DNA of 64,000 nt, from positions 146,928 through 210,927 of the forward strand of contig NZ_JACHGF010000004.1 in assembly GCF_014202275.1 (NCBI RefSeq), given 5' to 3'. This stretch comes from Rhabdobacter roseus (lineage in GTDB: Bacteria; Bacteroidota; Bacteroidia; Cytophagales; Spirosomataceae). The position numbers and the translations under genes were made by a program. This document shows, piece by piece, positions 47,790 to 56,551 of this stretch. A model generated the notes under the pieces. The model was not told the DNA's origin and searched no databases. It saw nothing but the letters and a program-made list of their open reading frames with translations. The number at the start of each line of letters is the position of its first letter. The stretch's first letter is position 1.

Positions 47790-49409
47790 ATGACGCATCA
47801 ACAACTTCTGGATGACCTACACCAACGCCTGGCTACCGTGAAGCTGGGCGGCGGACCAAAAAAAATAGAAAGCCAGCACCAAAAAGGAAAGCTGACCGCC
47901 CGCGAGCGCATCGACTACCTGCTCGACGACGGCAGCTACTTCCTGGAGGTAGGTACCTTGGCCGGCGACGGCCTCTACGAGGAAGAGGGCGGCTGCCCGT
48001 CGGGGGGAGTGGTGGTGGGGCTGGGCTACGTGGCGGGGCGGCTCTGCGTGGTCGTGGCCAACGACGCCACCGTCAAGGCCGGAGCCTGGTTTCCGATCAC
48101 GGCCAAGAAAAACCTGCGTGCGCAGGAAATAGCCCTGGAAAACCGCCTGCCGATCATCTACCTCGTGGATAGCGCGGGTGTGTACCTGCCGCTGCAGGCG
48201 GAGGTATTTGCCGATAAAGAACACTTCGGGCGCATTTTCCGAAACAACGCCCGCATGTCGGCGCTCGGCATTGTGCAAATCGCGGCCATCATGGGTAGTT
48301 GCGTGGCGGGTGGGGCGTACCTACCCATCATGTCCGACGAAGCCCTGATCGTGGAAGGTACCGGCTCGGTGTTTCTGGCCGGACCGTACCTGGTGAAGTC
48401 GTCGGTGGGCGAAAACGTCGACGCCGAAACGCTGGGCGGAGCCACCATGCACTGCGAGATTTCGGGCGTGACCGACAACAAGTACCCCGACGACCCCAGC
48501 TGCCTCGACGCCATCCGGCGGCTCCTGGACAAGGTAGGTACCCCCGCCAGCGCGGGTTTTCAGCGGAGCGCTCCCGCCGCGCCGCGCCGCGCGCCCGAGC
48601 AGCTCTTTGAGCTACTCCCGACCGATCGCGTCAAACCCTACGACATGGCCGCGCTCCTGGAGTGCCTCGTGGACGCTGCTGAGGTGGAAGGTACTTCGGG
48701 GCTCGACGAGTACAAGCCCGACTACGGCAAGACCCTCCTCTGCGCCTACGCGCGGGTAGACGGCTGGGCCGTGGGCATCGTAGCCAACCAGCGCAAAGTT
48801 GTGAAGTCGGGCAAGGGCGAAATGCAGATGGGCGGTGTGATCTACGGCGAAGCGGCCGATAAGGCGGCGCGTTTTATCATGAACTGCAACCAAAAGAAAA
48901 TCCCGCTGCTGTTTTTTCACGACGTCACGGGCTTCATGGTGGGTAGCCGCGCCGAGCAGGGCGGGATCATCAAAGACGGGGCCAAAATGGTAAACGCCGT
49001 GGCCAATTCGGTGGTACCCAAGTTTACGTTTATTGTGGGTAGTTCGTACGGGGCGGGCAACTACGCCATGTGCGGCAAAGCCTACGACCCGCGCCTGATC
49101 TACGCCTGGCCTACGGCCCAAATGGCCGTGATGAGCGGTAGTACCGCGGCCAAAACGCTGGTGCAGATCGAGACGGCCTCGCTAAAAGCCAAGGGGCAAA
49201 CCATCACGCCCGAGGTAGAGCAGGAATTGCTTGCCCAAATTACTAACCGCTACAACGAGCAGCTCTCGCCCTACTACGCCGCCGCCCGGCTGTGGGTCGA
49301 TGGCGTCATTGATCCGCGCGAAACCCGGCGTATCATTTCGCTGGGGATCGAGGCGGCCAACCAGGCTCCCATTACGCAGTCCTTCAACGTGGGGGTGATC
49401 CAGACGTAG
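47790..49409 (+). CDS. Acyl-CoA carboxylase, carboxyltransferase (beta) subunit
   Basis: A 539-residue biotin-dependent carboxyltransferase. It starts THQQLLDDLHQRLATVKLGG with KGKLTARERIDYLLDDGS, then has the ClpP/crotonase-fold motifs LPIIYLVDSAGVYLPLQ, AAIMGSCVAGGAYLP and GSSYGAGNYAMCGKAYDPR. This size and these motifs fit methylcrotonyl- or geranyl-CoA carboxylase subunits better than the propionyl-CoA type, but substrate choice cannot be fixed here. The start at ATG 47790 follows a hairpin; the frame extends 28 residues upstream. The biotin-carboxylase subunit is not in the window. Confidence 0.92.
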   Translation: MTHQQLLDDLHQRLATVKLGGGPKKIESQHQKGKLTARERIDYLLDDGSYFLEVGTLAGDGLYEEEGGCPSGGVVVGLGYVAGRLCVVVANDATVKAGAWFPITAKKNLRAQEIALENRLPIIYLVDSAGVYLPLQAEVFADKEHFGRIFRNNARMSALGIVQIAAIMGSCVAGGAYLPIMSDEALIVEGTGSVFLAGPYLVKSSVGENVDAETLGGATMHCEISGVTDNKYPDDPSCLDAIRRLLDKVGTPASAGFQRSAPAAPRRAPEQLFELLPTDRVKPYDMAALLECLVDAAEVEGTSGLDEYKPDYGKTLLCAYARVDGWAVGIVANQRKVVKSGKGEMQMGGVIYGEAADKAARFIMNCNQKKIPLLFFHDVTGFMVGSRAEQGGIIKDGAKMVNAVANSVVPKFTFIVGSSYGAGNYAMCGKAYDPRLIYAWPTAQMAVMSGSTAAKTLVQIETASLKAKGQTITPEVEQELLAQITNRYNEQLSPYYAAARLWVDGVIDPRETRRIISLGIEAANQAPITQSFNVGVIQT

Positions 49410-49477
49410 CGCCGTCGGGTAAAGGTAGGTAGGTACTTTATGACGATTCTTTTCTAAATCAATAACCACAAGATAGC

Positions 49478-50356
49478 ATGTCTGAACAAATCGCCTTTTT
49501 GGGCCTGGGTAGTTTAGGTACCCCCATTGCCGGTAATTTACTCAAAGACGGCCACACCCTCACCGTCTGGAACCGTACTTCGGGCAAAGCCCAGGCCTTG
49601 CTGGATCAAGGAGCCCGCGAAGCCAGCAGCGCGCTGGAGGCCGTCACGCCCGGCGGGGTAGTGGTGAGCGTACTAGCCGATGACGCCGCCGTGGAGGAGG
49701 TACTTTCCGACGAGGTACTGGCGCGGCTCGGCGAGGGTAGTTTGCACATCTCCATGAGCACCATCTCAGCCAGTACCGCCCGCCGCCTGGCCGAACGCCA
49801 CGAGGCGCACGGCGTAAAGTACCTGGCCGCGCCGATTTTTGCCCGGCCCGACGCCGTGTCGTCCCGCATCGGCAACCTGTGCGTGTCGGGTAGTGCGGCG
49901 GCTAAGGAGCGCGGCGAGCCCATCCTACGGCCCCTCGTAAAGGGGTACTTTGACTTCGGCGAAGACGCCGGGGCCGCTAACGTGGTGAAGCTGGCCGGTA
50001 ACTTCATGATCGCCGCGACCATCGAAATGGCCGCCGAGGCCTTCACCCTGGGCGAAAAGCAGGGGGTACCTCGCCAGGCCATGTACGACCTCTTCTCGCA
50101 GACGCTCTTTGCCGCGCCCATTTTCCAAAACTACGGCCGCATGGTGGCGCAGCATACCTACGAGCCGGTGGGCTTCCGGCTGCCGCTGGGCCTCAAGGAC
50201 ATCAACCTCACCCTGCAAACCGCCGCCGAAGGGCAAGTACCCATGCCACTGGCCAGCCTCCTGCGCGACCGCCTGCTGTCGGCCATCGCCAAGGGCCGCA
50301 GCGACCTCGATTGGACCGGCTTCGCCCTCGGCGCTTCCGACGACGCGGGGTTGTAA
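49478..50356 (+). CDS. NAD(P)-dependent 3-hydroxyacid dehydrogenase-like reductase
   Basis: A 292-residue member of the 3-hydroxyisobutyrate dehydrogenase/beta-hydroxyacid family. The N-terminal Rossmann motif GLGSLGTPIAGNLLKDGH is followed by VWNRTSGKAQAL. The substrate-binding motif reads ISASTARRLAERHEAHG and the helix with the catalytic Lys is AANVVKLAGNFMIA. It follows the carboxylase by 68 bases and may act with it or alone. Stop at 50356 merges with a tight cluster of four AAGTACC/GGTACTT heptamers. Confidence 0.9.
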   Translation: MSEQIAFLGLGSLGTPIAGNLLKDGHTLTVWNRTSGKAQALLDQGAREASSALEAVTPGGVVVSVLADDAAVEEVLSDEVLARLGEGSLHISMSTISASTARRLAERHEAHGVKYLAAPIFARPDAVSSRIGNLCVSGSAAAKERGEPILRPLVKGYFDFGEDAGAANVVKLAGNFMIAATIEMAAEAFTLGEKQGVPRQAMYDLFSQTLFAAPIFQNYGRMVAQHTYEPVGFRLPLGLKDINLTLQTAAEGQVPMPLASLLRDRLLSAIAKGRSDLDWTGFALGASDDAGL

Positions 50357-50405
50357 AGTACCTGTGCCGGGGTACTTGCTAAGGTACTTTTTGGTTAAAA
50401 GTACC
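50356..50405. repeat. Cluster of four AAGTACC/GGTACTT heptamers
   Basis: AAGTACC at 50356-50362 and 50399-50405 and GGTACTT at 50371-50377 and 50383-50389 lie within 50 bases, in inverted pairs able to fold: AAGTACC with GGTACTT, and AAGGTACTTTT with AAAAGTACC. It is directly before the terminator at 50414. Confidence 0.85.
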
Positions 50406-50413
50406 CCTTCCAT

Positions 50414-50450
50414 AAGCGAGCGAACGAAGAGGTAGTTCGCTCGCTTTTTT
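50414..50450 (+). terminator. Terminator after the dehydrogenase gene
   Basis: AAGCGAGCGAAC (50414-50425) pairs perfectly with GTTCGCTCGCTT (50435-50446), 9-base loop, then a T run. Confidence 0.9.
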
Positions 50451-50559
50451 ATTTGTTTCTCGTTGAAAGACAGGAAGGTACTTGGAGGGAAGTTGCTTTT
50501 TCAAAGTACCTTCCCTATTTTAGCACTCGCTCCAAGCGATCCACACCTTTACCCTCAGC

Positions 50560-51132
50560 ATGGAAAAACAAGCCTTCATAGACGCTACCCCCGCCCTTCA
50601 CCACCTACCCGCCGACGCCCTGGCTTTTCTGCGTCAGCGGCTGCACGTGCAGCAAGTTCCTAAGTACACCCAACTGGTACCCTTGGGCGGAGTCAGTGAC
50701 CGCCTCTACTTTCTGTATGCGGGCCTGGCCCGCAGCTACTACCTGGAAAGCGGTAAAGAAATGACTTCCTGGCTGGCGCAGGCGGGTGCGCTGCTGTGTG
50801 TGCCGGAAAGTTTCCTGGCGCAGCAACCCTCGCGGGAAGCCATCCAGTTACTGGAGGACTCAACGCTGGTTTCTTTCTCCCACGCGGACCTACAGGCGCT
50901 TTACGCGGCCTACCCCGGTACCAACAAGCTCGGCCGCTGGGTGGCCGAGCGCTATCTGACCCTGTATAGCGAGCAGGCCCGCTGGCTCCGCGCCACCTCC
51001 GCCGAGGAGCGTTTTCGGCAGTTTATCACTAAGTACCCAGAGTTGTACGAAAAAGTACCCCTCAAGCACATCGCTTCCTACCTGGGCATGGCCCCCGAAA
51101 CGGTGAGTCGTATTCTGAAAAAGAAAAATTGA
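50560..51132 (+). CDS. Crp/Fnr family transcriptional regulator
   Basis: A 190-residue regulator. The N-terminal cyclic-nucleotide-like domain (about 1-110, YTQLVPLGGVSDRLYFLYAG) is followed by a C-terminal HTH with the recognition region IASYLGMAPETVSRILKKK. A single Cys is present, so an iron-sulfur switch as in FNR is unlikely; the ligand is unknown. Its last 276 bases and 121 bases beyond are repeated at 56114. The stop codon TGA lies inside the first of two tandem TTGACTTTGGTC elements, suggesting that the gene is followed at once by a Crp-type operator. Confidence 0.9.
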   Translation: MEKQAFIDATPALHHLPADALAFLRQRLHVQQVPKYTQLVPLGGVSDRLYFLYAGLARSYYLESGKEMTSWLAQAGALLCVPESFLAQQPSREAIQLLEDSTLVSFSHADLQALYAAYPGTNKLGRWVAERYLTLYSEQARWLRATSAEERFRQFITKYPELYEKVPLKHIASYLGMAPETVSRILKKKN

Positions 51133-51253
51133 CTTTGGTCGGGCAGAAATTGACTTTGGTCAAGTGCCGTACTCAGAAATTTGCAACTCCTTTGTGGCAA
51201 AAGAAAATGGCGCGTCAGTTTGGCAACGGAGCGGGGCTTCTTGAAGTAGTTCA
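50857..51253 (+). repeat. 397-bp direct repeat, left copy
   Basis: Holds the last 92 codons of the crp gene with its stop, the tandem operator and a decayed hairpin. It is matched without gaps by 56114-56510 at an offset of 5257 bases, with 19 mismatches by eye (about 95% identity). Together the copies bracket the first TonB-receptor module. Confidence 0.9.
51129..51184 (+). promoter_or_regulatory. Tandem FNR-like operator with promoter
   Basis: TTGACTTTGGTC occurs at 51129-51140 and at 51150-51161, exactly 21 bases (two helical turns) apart. The second extends to the dyad TTGAC-TTTG-GTCAA (51150-51163), close to FNR-type boxes (TTGAT-N4-ATCAA). Its TTTG (51155-51158) is followed after 18 bases by AAATTTGC (51177-51184), one base off TAnnTTTG. 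A promoter whose -33 element lies in a Crp-type site is thus likely; the same tandem pair is kept in the second copy at 56386 and 56407. Confidence 0.55.
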
Positions 51254-51605
51254 AAGTTATGAAGAATGAATTATCAGACTAAAAAACGTATAGATCTGTA
51301 AGAATCTTAGAAGGTTTTATGTAGCAAGACGCTATACTTTTTCTTTTCAAGGAAGAGCCATTTAAGATACTTTAAACTTATGTACCTATTATGGATGGGT
51401 CAGTAAAGGTGTAAACTATTCAAAGGGATAATCTTTAATAAGCGATAAACGAGCTCTCATAGCTATAACTCTGCTGTGGCATCCATATTAAAGGATAGAG
51501 TTTTACACAATAATTCACCCCTCAATAACAGTGTTGATGTAGTTCTACTTTTGATAAATAGTGGTTATTATGAACCACGTCAACCTTCTAAGGGTAAAAG
51601 TGTAG
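51254..51605. other. Non-coding stretch before receptor A (352 bases)
   Basis: AT-rich, with no gene or repeat that I recognise. TACTTTTG at 51546-51553 matches TAnnTTTG but has no TTG at the right distance, so a promoter for the receptor gene is possible but unproven. Composition differs from the preceding genes. With bases 51133-51253 of the repeat it forms a 473-base gene-free gap. Confidence 0.5.
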
Positions 51606-54083
51606 ATGGATTATACTATAATGGATGTACGGCGACACGCTATTAATTTTTGCAAATCACGGCGATACAAGTTTCTATATCGCCGTAATTTGCAAAAATA
51701 CACCTTCCTTTCTATACTATCCATTGGACTAGGGATGTCCTTTGCGGTAGTTGCCCAAACGATACATCTAAATGGCTACATAACCGATTCCCACACGGGC
51801 GAAGTACTCATTGGAGCTACCATCAATTATCCGGAGAAAAAGATAAATACCATTTCCAATAAGTACGGGTACTATACGCTCCTGATGCCGCCGGGAAATT
51901 CTCAATTGAAGATTTCCTGTATTGGTTACCGGTCTTTCGACTTCGATGTCTATCTTTCCAAAGACACCACCCTACCCATTGCCTTGACCCCCGAATCAAT
52001 CGAGTTGTCGGAGGTGGTGATACAAGAAAAAAGCACCCTTTCGCAGACCACGGCCGGTTTTGTTACGATACCGATCAGTCGGCTCAAATCTGTCCCCATC
52101 CTATTTGGGGAGGCGGATCTTATCAAAGCGTTGGCGCTCACTCCGGGCGTTACGACGGGCAATGAGGGTACTACCGGGCTGTTGGTGCGGGGAGGCACTC
52201 CTGATCAGAACCTTATTTTGCTCGACGATGCCATCGTGTATAACACTGCCCACTTGTTTGGCTTGGTGTCGGTGTTTAATACAGATGCCGTGAAAAACGT
52301 GGAAATGTACAAAGCCGGGTTTCCCGCCCGCTACGGCGGCAGGTTGTCCTCCGTTTTTGACATCACCATGAAAGAAGGAAATAAGAAAAGGCACAATAAG
52401 GAGCTAACCGTTGGGCTCATCAGTTCCCGGATGCTCTGGGAGGGCCCGCTTTCCTATAAGGAGAAGCATTATGGGAAATCAAGCTATCTGATTGCGGCGC
52501 GGAGTTCCTATCTTACCGCATTTTTATTGCCAAAGTATTTGTTGTTTAAAGCCGGGAAGGCCCGAAGTTATTTCAACTATTGGCTGTACGATGTCAACGC
52601 TAAAATCAACCATCAGTTTGGCCCCAAAAGCCAAATCTTCGCCAGCCTGTACCACGGCAATGATTTCTACTCGGCAGAGGATGGTCTGGCGGCGGATCGG
52701 AGCAAGTTCGGACTGAATTGGGGGAACACTACCTTTACCGTTCGGTATAACCATATTCTCCATCCCCGGTTGTTCCTGAAAAGCATTCTTTCCTATTCTA
52801 GGTATCATTTTGACATCACGGCCAAAAGCTTTGAAAAAAAAGGTCGAAAGTGGGAAGAAGCCAACGCTTTGCAATCCTTATCAATGGTCAATGACTGGAC
52901 GCACAAATCCAGTTTGGAATGGTTTGTAAGGCCCCGGCAAACGATTCGATTTGGCGTGCAGACGTCCCTCTACTTCTATCTCCCAACTTCGTTGAGGACC
53001 AGCTTTGACCTGCCAGCAGATTCATTATTGGGCAATAACGCCTCCATCTCTACCCATGAACTATCGGCCTTTACAGAATATGAATTTATGCTGGGATCCT
53101 GGTTTAAATCTAATGTGGGAGGGCGGCTAGTGAGGGTGAATGTGCAGGAGAAAACGTACCAAAATTTGGAACCCAGAATAAGCGCAAATCTGATAGTGAC
53201 GGGCGACATGGCGGTTAAGGTAGCCTATACGCGGATGAATCAATACACCCACCTGCTGACGAGTAATAGTGTAGGCTTACCCAATGATGTATGGGTTCCG
53301 GCAACTGAAACCATAAAGCCCGCTTCCTCGGAGCAGTATGCATTGGGCCTGTCGAAGACCATCGGAACCGATATAGAAATAAGCATTGATGTTTATAAAA
53401 AATCATTGAAGAACCTGATTGATTATTCCACGGGTACTGGCTTTTTTTCCAGCTTCGACCAATCATGGCAGAGTCTGATCGAGCAAGACGGGGTAGGAAG
53501 AATCAGGGGACTGGAGGTATTTATAAACAAAACGAAGGGGGCTTTTACGGGCTGGGCTGGCTACACCCTCTCCAAAAATGAGCGGAAGTTTGACCGAATA
53601 GATGAAGGTGCCTGGTACGCGTCAAATTTTGACCGGAGGCATGTGCTCTCTTTGGTGGGAAACTATACCCACCCGATTTTCAACTACTCTTTTTCGCTTT
53701 CCTGGGTGTATCAGTCAGGCGCTCCGGTATCAATGCCAATAGCCATTTATAAACAGCTTGATGAAGGTCAATTCTCTCCTGACGGTAGCCCAACGTTACT
53801 TTATGGAAACAGAAATAATGTACGGCTTCCTGCCTACCATAAACTTGATCTGAGTTATAGTTTTGATATTGACAGCCCCAAACGCAGGACGGCAAGAATG
53901 ACCTTCGGAGTGTATAATGCTTACAACCGGGTAAATCCCTATTATCTGCGATTACGAATACAACCCTACCCGGCCTCGGCACCAACCGCTTCCTATAGTA
54001 AGTACCAAGGTTTTACCAGTTCGGTCAATAAGGTAGGTGTACTTCCTTTGTTGCCTTACGTTAGCTATTCTGTAAAATTATGA
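51606..54083 (+). CDS. TonB-dependent receptor A
   Basis: An 825-residue outer-membrane receptor. A signal peptide ends near VVAQT. Next come a CarboxypepD_reg-like domain (about 50-130, GYITDSHTGEVLIGATINYP), a plug with FGEADLIKALALTPGV and VRGGTPDQNLILLDD, and a 22-strand barrel ending VSYSVKL. It imports an unknown ligand using TonB energy. The DUF4249 gene follows after 21 bases. The first 28 codons contain an inverted repeat, so the real start may be TTG 51690, giving a standard signal peptide QKYTFLSILSIGLGMSFAVV. It is less GC-rich than receptor B and nearly free of the heptamer. Confidence 0.92.
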   Translation: MDYTIMDVRRHAINFCKSRRYKFLYRRNLQKYTFLSILSIGLGMSFAVVAQTIHLNGYITDSHTGEVLIGATINYPEKKINTISNKYGYYTLLMPPGNSQLKISCIGYRSFDFDVYLSKDTTLPIALTPESIELSEVVIQEKSTLSQTTAGFVTIPISRLKSVPILFGEADLIKALALTPGVTTGNEGTTGLLVRGGTPDQNLILLDDAIVYNTAHLFGLVSVFNTDAVKNVEMYKAGFPARYGGRLSSVFDITMKEGNKKRHNKELTVGLISSRMLWEGPLSYKEKHYGKSSYLIAARSSYLTAFLLPKYLLFKAGKARSYFNYWLYDVNAKINHQFGPKSQIFASLYHGNDFYSAEDGLAADRSKFGLNWGNTTFTVRYNHILHPRLFLKSILSYSRYHFDITAKSFEKKGRKWEEANALQSLSMVNDWTHKSSLEWFVRPRQTIRFGVQTSLYFYLPTSLRTSFDLPADSLLGNNASISTHELSAFTEYEFMLGSWFKSNVGGRLVRVNVQEKTYQNLEPRISANLIVTGDMAVKVAYTRMNQYTHLLTSNSVGLPNDVWVPATETIKPASSEQYALGLSKTIGTDIEISIDVYKKSLKNLIDYSTGTGFFSSFDQSWQSLIEQDGVGRIRGLEVFINKTKGAFTGWAGYTLSKNERKFDRIDEGAWYASNFDRRHVLSLVGNYTHPIFNYSFSLSWVYQSGAPVSMPIAIYKQLDEGQFSPDGSPTLLYGNRNNVRLPAYHKLDLSYSFDIDSPKRRTARMTFGVYNAYNRVNPYYLRLRIQPYPASAPTASYSKYQGFTSSVNKVGVLPLLPYVSYSVKL
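51646..51699 (+). repeat. 22-bp inverted repeat at the start of receptor A
   Basis: Bases 51646-51667 and 51678-51699 are reverse complements over 22 bp with a single mismatch and a 10-base loop. It covers codons 14-31 of the longest frame. It could be a translational control hairpin, a terminator for an upstream RNA or a mobile-element scar. Confidence 0.8.
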
Positions 54084-54104
54084 GCCTTTTTTCGAAAGTA
54101 ATGT

Positions 54105-55004
54105 ATGGCTAAATTCCTTCCCTTCTTGGTTTTGCTCAGCCTGGCCTTGGGTTGTAAAGAGAGAGCTTTGGACTTGGAGCTACCTTATGCAGGTGATAAG
54201 TTGGTTCTTTTTAGCCAAATCAAAGCGGGAGATACCCTTAAAATGGAGGTACAAAAAACCTATCCCCCCACGGGGCAATATACCTATATCAACGGCATAA
54301 CGAATGCCACGGTTAAGCTTTTTGATGAAAAAGGGTACGTTGAAACCTTAAAACATGGAAAAAATGGCCTCTATACTTCTGCCACGGGGCTAGTTTGGAA
54401 AGAAAATGATTCCTATAGAATTGAAGTCGAAGCTCCGGGCTTTCCCAAAGCAATCACTGATTTTGAAACGATGCCCGCGCCTCCGGTAATCCTTTCGTAC
54501 GAGTTCAGTAAGGATATAGACTCAAGATCAAATGCGGGTACTCCCTCTCGGGAGCTCAATATAAAAATTCAGGATAGTGATATTGAGAAGCCAAACTACT
54601 ACATGATTATTATTAAAAGAGTAGTGGGCAAAGAAACCATCGGAGTGAATGTCTTTGATCTGGACAAGCCCAGTGAATTTGATGATCCCTGTGAGTTCAG
54701 GTATTTTGGTAGGTTTGTGTTCCCCGACTTTTGCAAAGTAAATGGTGTGCTTGCGTTCAGGAAGGGACTAGAACTAACCTATACGTATAGTTTGAATATT
54801 GATCCTAAGGCACGGGATAAGATTGTAGTATCCACCCGTCAAATCAGTAAAAGCTACTATGAGTTTTGTAAAACATATTATGCTGAAGATGATCTAATTG
54901 TGGCCTTTAAAACGCCTTACCCAAGATACACAAACATTACGGGGGGCTATGGAATCTTTGCTGCCTATAATGAGGTTGAAAAAGAGTTTGTTTTGAAGGA
55001 ATGA
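54105..55004 (+). CDS. DUF4249 lipoprotein A
   Basis: A 299-residue lipoprotein (lipobox LALGC, Cys17) of the DUF4249 family, recognised by the N-terminal pattern ELPYAGDKLVLFSQIKAGDT with EVQKTYPP and by the following strands. The family is nearly always encoded just after a TonB-dependent receptor in Bacteroidota, and is thought to sit on the outer membrane as its partner, but its function is not known. It follows receptor A by 21 bases. Confidence 0.88.
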   Translation: MAKFLPFLVLLSLALGCKERALDLELPYAGDKLVLFSQIKAGDTLKMEVQKTYPPTGQYTYINGITNATVKLFDEKGYVETLKHGKNGLYTSATGLVWKENDSYRIEVEAPGFPKAITDFETMPAPPVILSYEFSKDIDSRSNAGTPSRELNIKIQDSDIEKPNYYMIIIKRVVGKETIGVNVFDLDKPSEFDDPCEFRYFGRFVFPDFCKVNGVLAFRKGLELTYTYSLNIDPKARDKIVVSTRQISKSYYEFCKTYYAEDDLIVAFKTPYPRYTNITGGYGIFAAYNEVEKEFVLKE

Positions 55005-55356
55005 GTACTTTTTTTGGATAAATGCTAGTGAATTGATCTGTAAAGTATAAAGAAAGCGTTCCTTTACTCGTGGAGTGGTGAAAACCATCAGGCATTCAAA
55101 ATGTTCACAGACTACTAGTTAAACAATGGTTGCACATTGGGTTAGTAAAGTAGCGGCCTCCTGGTTATGCCAATCCAATCGTAACTTGCTGTTTCTAATT
55201 TGCTCCTGGAAATTAGACAGGAATCTATGGGTACATTCGTTAGTCCATAAATTCAAACGCTCCCAGATTGTAAATTAAACCTTTGATTTCAGTGGAGGAA
55301 AACACCAGAAGGTACTTTACAAACTTATATATTCATCAATAATTCTTGATTTTGAG
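55005..55356. other. Non-coding stretch between DUF4249 A and the PorT-like barrel (352 bases)
   Basis: No gene, strong hairpin or clear promoter found. It has one GGTACTT near 55311, one of only two heptamers counted by eye between 51254 and 56113. Confidence 0.5.
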
Positions 55357-55995
55357 ATGAAAAACACAATGGCCATCTGCATGTTCTGGTTTGTATCCAC
55401 GCTGGTCTGCCAGGCGCAGCGTGATCCTGACAAATTCACTTTGGGAGCCCATGCGGGCTGGGATTTGTCGGACATTACCAAAGCAAAATATACGTACCGG
55501 GGTGGTTTTGTAGGGGGAGTGTCGGCCACTTTCGGCCTTGGTAAGAATTTCTACCTCCAGCCGGAAGTGAATTTTCAGCAGCAGGGCGCTAATTACACCT
55601 ATGAGTTGCGAATTGGCAACAATGAGTTTCGGCAAGGGAAAGCATCGCTCAGATTAAATTATCTGAACGTACCTGTTTTGTTAAAGTACAGGCTTGGATC
55701 CACTAACCTTCGCGTTTTCGCTGGCCCTCAAATGGGGTTTAAATTAAATGCGGTATACGTCGCTAAAGAATTCGATATCTATAATGACATAGATCGGTTC
55801 AAAACCATCGACTTTTCAGGGGTAGGTGGGCTAGAGTACCTCTTTCCGCTTTCCGGGGAAAGCAAGTCGCTGGTGGTCAGTGCCCGCCACTTTTCCGGCT
55901 TTACCGATTTTACCCGTTATTTTTATTCTGTTCCAGCTGAAGGCGAGGGGTACAGATATAGAGGGTTCAGTTTCTTACTTGGAGTGCGCTTTTGA
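55357..55995 (+). CDS. PorT-like outer-membrane barrel protein
   Basis: A 212-residue protein with a signal peptide (to VCQAQ, residue 21). The mature part matches small PorT/OMP_b-brl_2 barrels: FTLGAHAGWDLSDI, GFVGGVSATFGLGKNFYLQP, LRLNYLNVPVLLKYRLG, and a last strand FSFLLGVRF. Eight strands are likely. It is the third gene of module A; separated by 352 bases from DUF4249 A, it may have its own promoter. Partner role is inferred from the parallel layout of module B. Confidence 0.85.
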   Translation: MKNTMAICMFWFVSTLVCQAQRDPDKFTLGAHAGWDLSDITKAKYTYRGGFVGGVSATFGLGKNFYLQPEVNFQQQGANYTYELRIGNNEFRQGKASLRLNYLNVPVLLKYRLGSTNLRVFAGPQMGFKLNAVYVAKEFDIYNDIDRFKTIDFSGVGGLEYLFPLSGESKSLVVSARHFSGFTDFTRYFYSVPAEGEGYRYRGFSFLLGVRF

Positions 55996-56113
55996 ATCTG
56001 GGCTGCTAGCATTCTACAAGCTAGAACCTATACAATAATCTAAAAGTCGTAACGTATTCGACCGAAGGCATTCCCCACTTTCCGGTATCGACGGTGGAGT
56101 TTCACAGCGGGAA

Positions 56114-56389
56114 GACTCAACGCTGGTTTCTTTTTCCCACGCGGACCTACAGGCGCTTTACGCGGCGTACCCTGGTACCAACAAGCTGGGCCGCTGGGTG
56201 GCCGAGCGCTACCTGATCCTGTATAGCGAGCAGGCCCGCTGGCTCCGCGCCACCTCCGCCGAGGAGCGTTTTCGGCAGTTTATCACTAAGTACCCAGAGT
56301 TGTACGAAAAAGTACCCCTCAAGCACATCGCTTCCTACCTGGGCATGGCCCCCGAAACGGTGAGTCGTATCCTGAAAAAGAAAAATTGA
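56114..56389 (+). pseudogene. Truncated copy of the crp/fnr gene (C-terminal 91 residues)
   Basis: An open stretch ending at TGA 56387-56389 that matches the last 91 residues of the regulator at 50560, with a few substitutions (for example YLTLYS to YLILYS). The N-terminal sensor domain is missing, and sequence upstream of 56114 is unrelated. The only in-frame ATG-like start lies at 56198, giving 63 residues that cover just the DNA-binding domain. It may be expressed as a lone HTH, but most likely it is a duplication remnant. Confidence 0.8.
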
Positions 56390-56461
56390 CTTTGGTCGGG
56401 GAGAAATTGACTTTGGTCAAGTGGGGTACTCAGGAATTTGTAACTTTTTTGTGGCAAAAGA

Positions 56462-56496
56462 AAGCCCCGCGTCAGTTTGGCGACGGAGCGGGGCTT
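56462..56496 (+). terminator. Terminator in the right repeat copy
   Basis: AAGCCCCGC (56462-56470) pairs with GCGGGGCTT (56488-56496), with inner GTC/GAC pairing, then CTTG. Its counterpart near 51210 is degenerate. Confidence 0.7.
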
Positions 56497-56551
56497 CTTG
56501 AAGTAGTTCAGAAGTAGGGGAGATGAATATATATACTAAAAAAACTGATTC

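Larger units (their letters stand above)
56114..56510 (+). repeat. 397-bp direct repeat, right copy
   Basis: Second copy of 50857-51253, offset 5257 bases, no gaps. Differences are clustered in the terminal part: here the hairpin AAGCCCCGC/GCGGGGCTT is intact, whereas in the left copy its ascending arm is decayed. The TTGACTTTGGTC pair is kept at 56386-56397 and 56407-56418, again 21 bases apart. Confidence 0.9.

Noticed and set aside
51129-51161. Two near-identical 12-base units as the start of a CRISPR array
   Set aside because: Only two units, a 9-base gap and a clear dyad; no cas genes.
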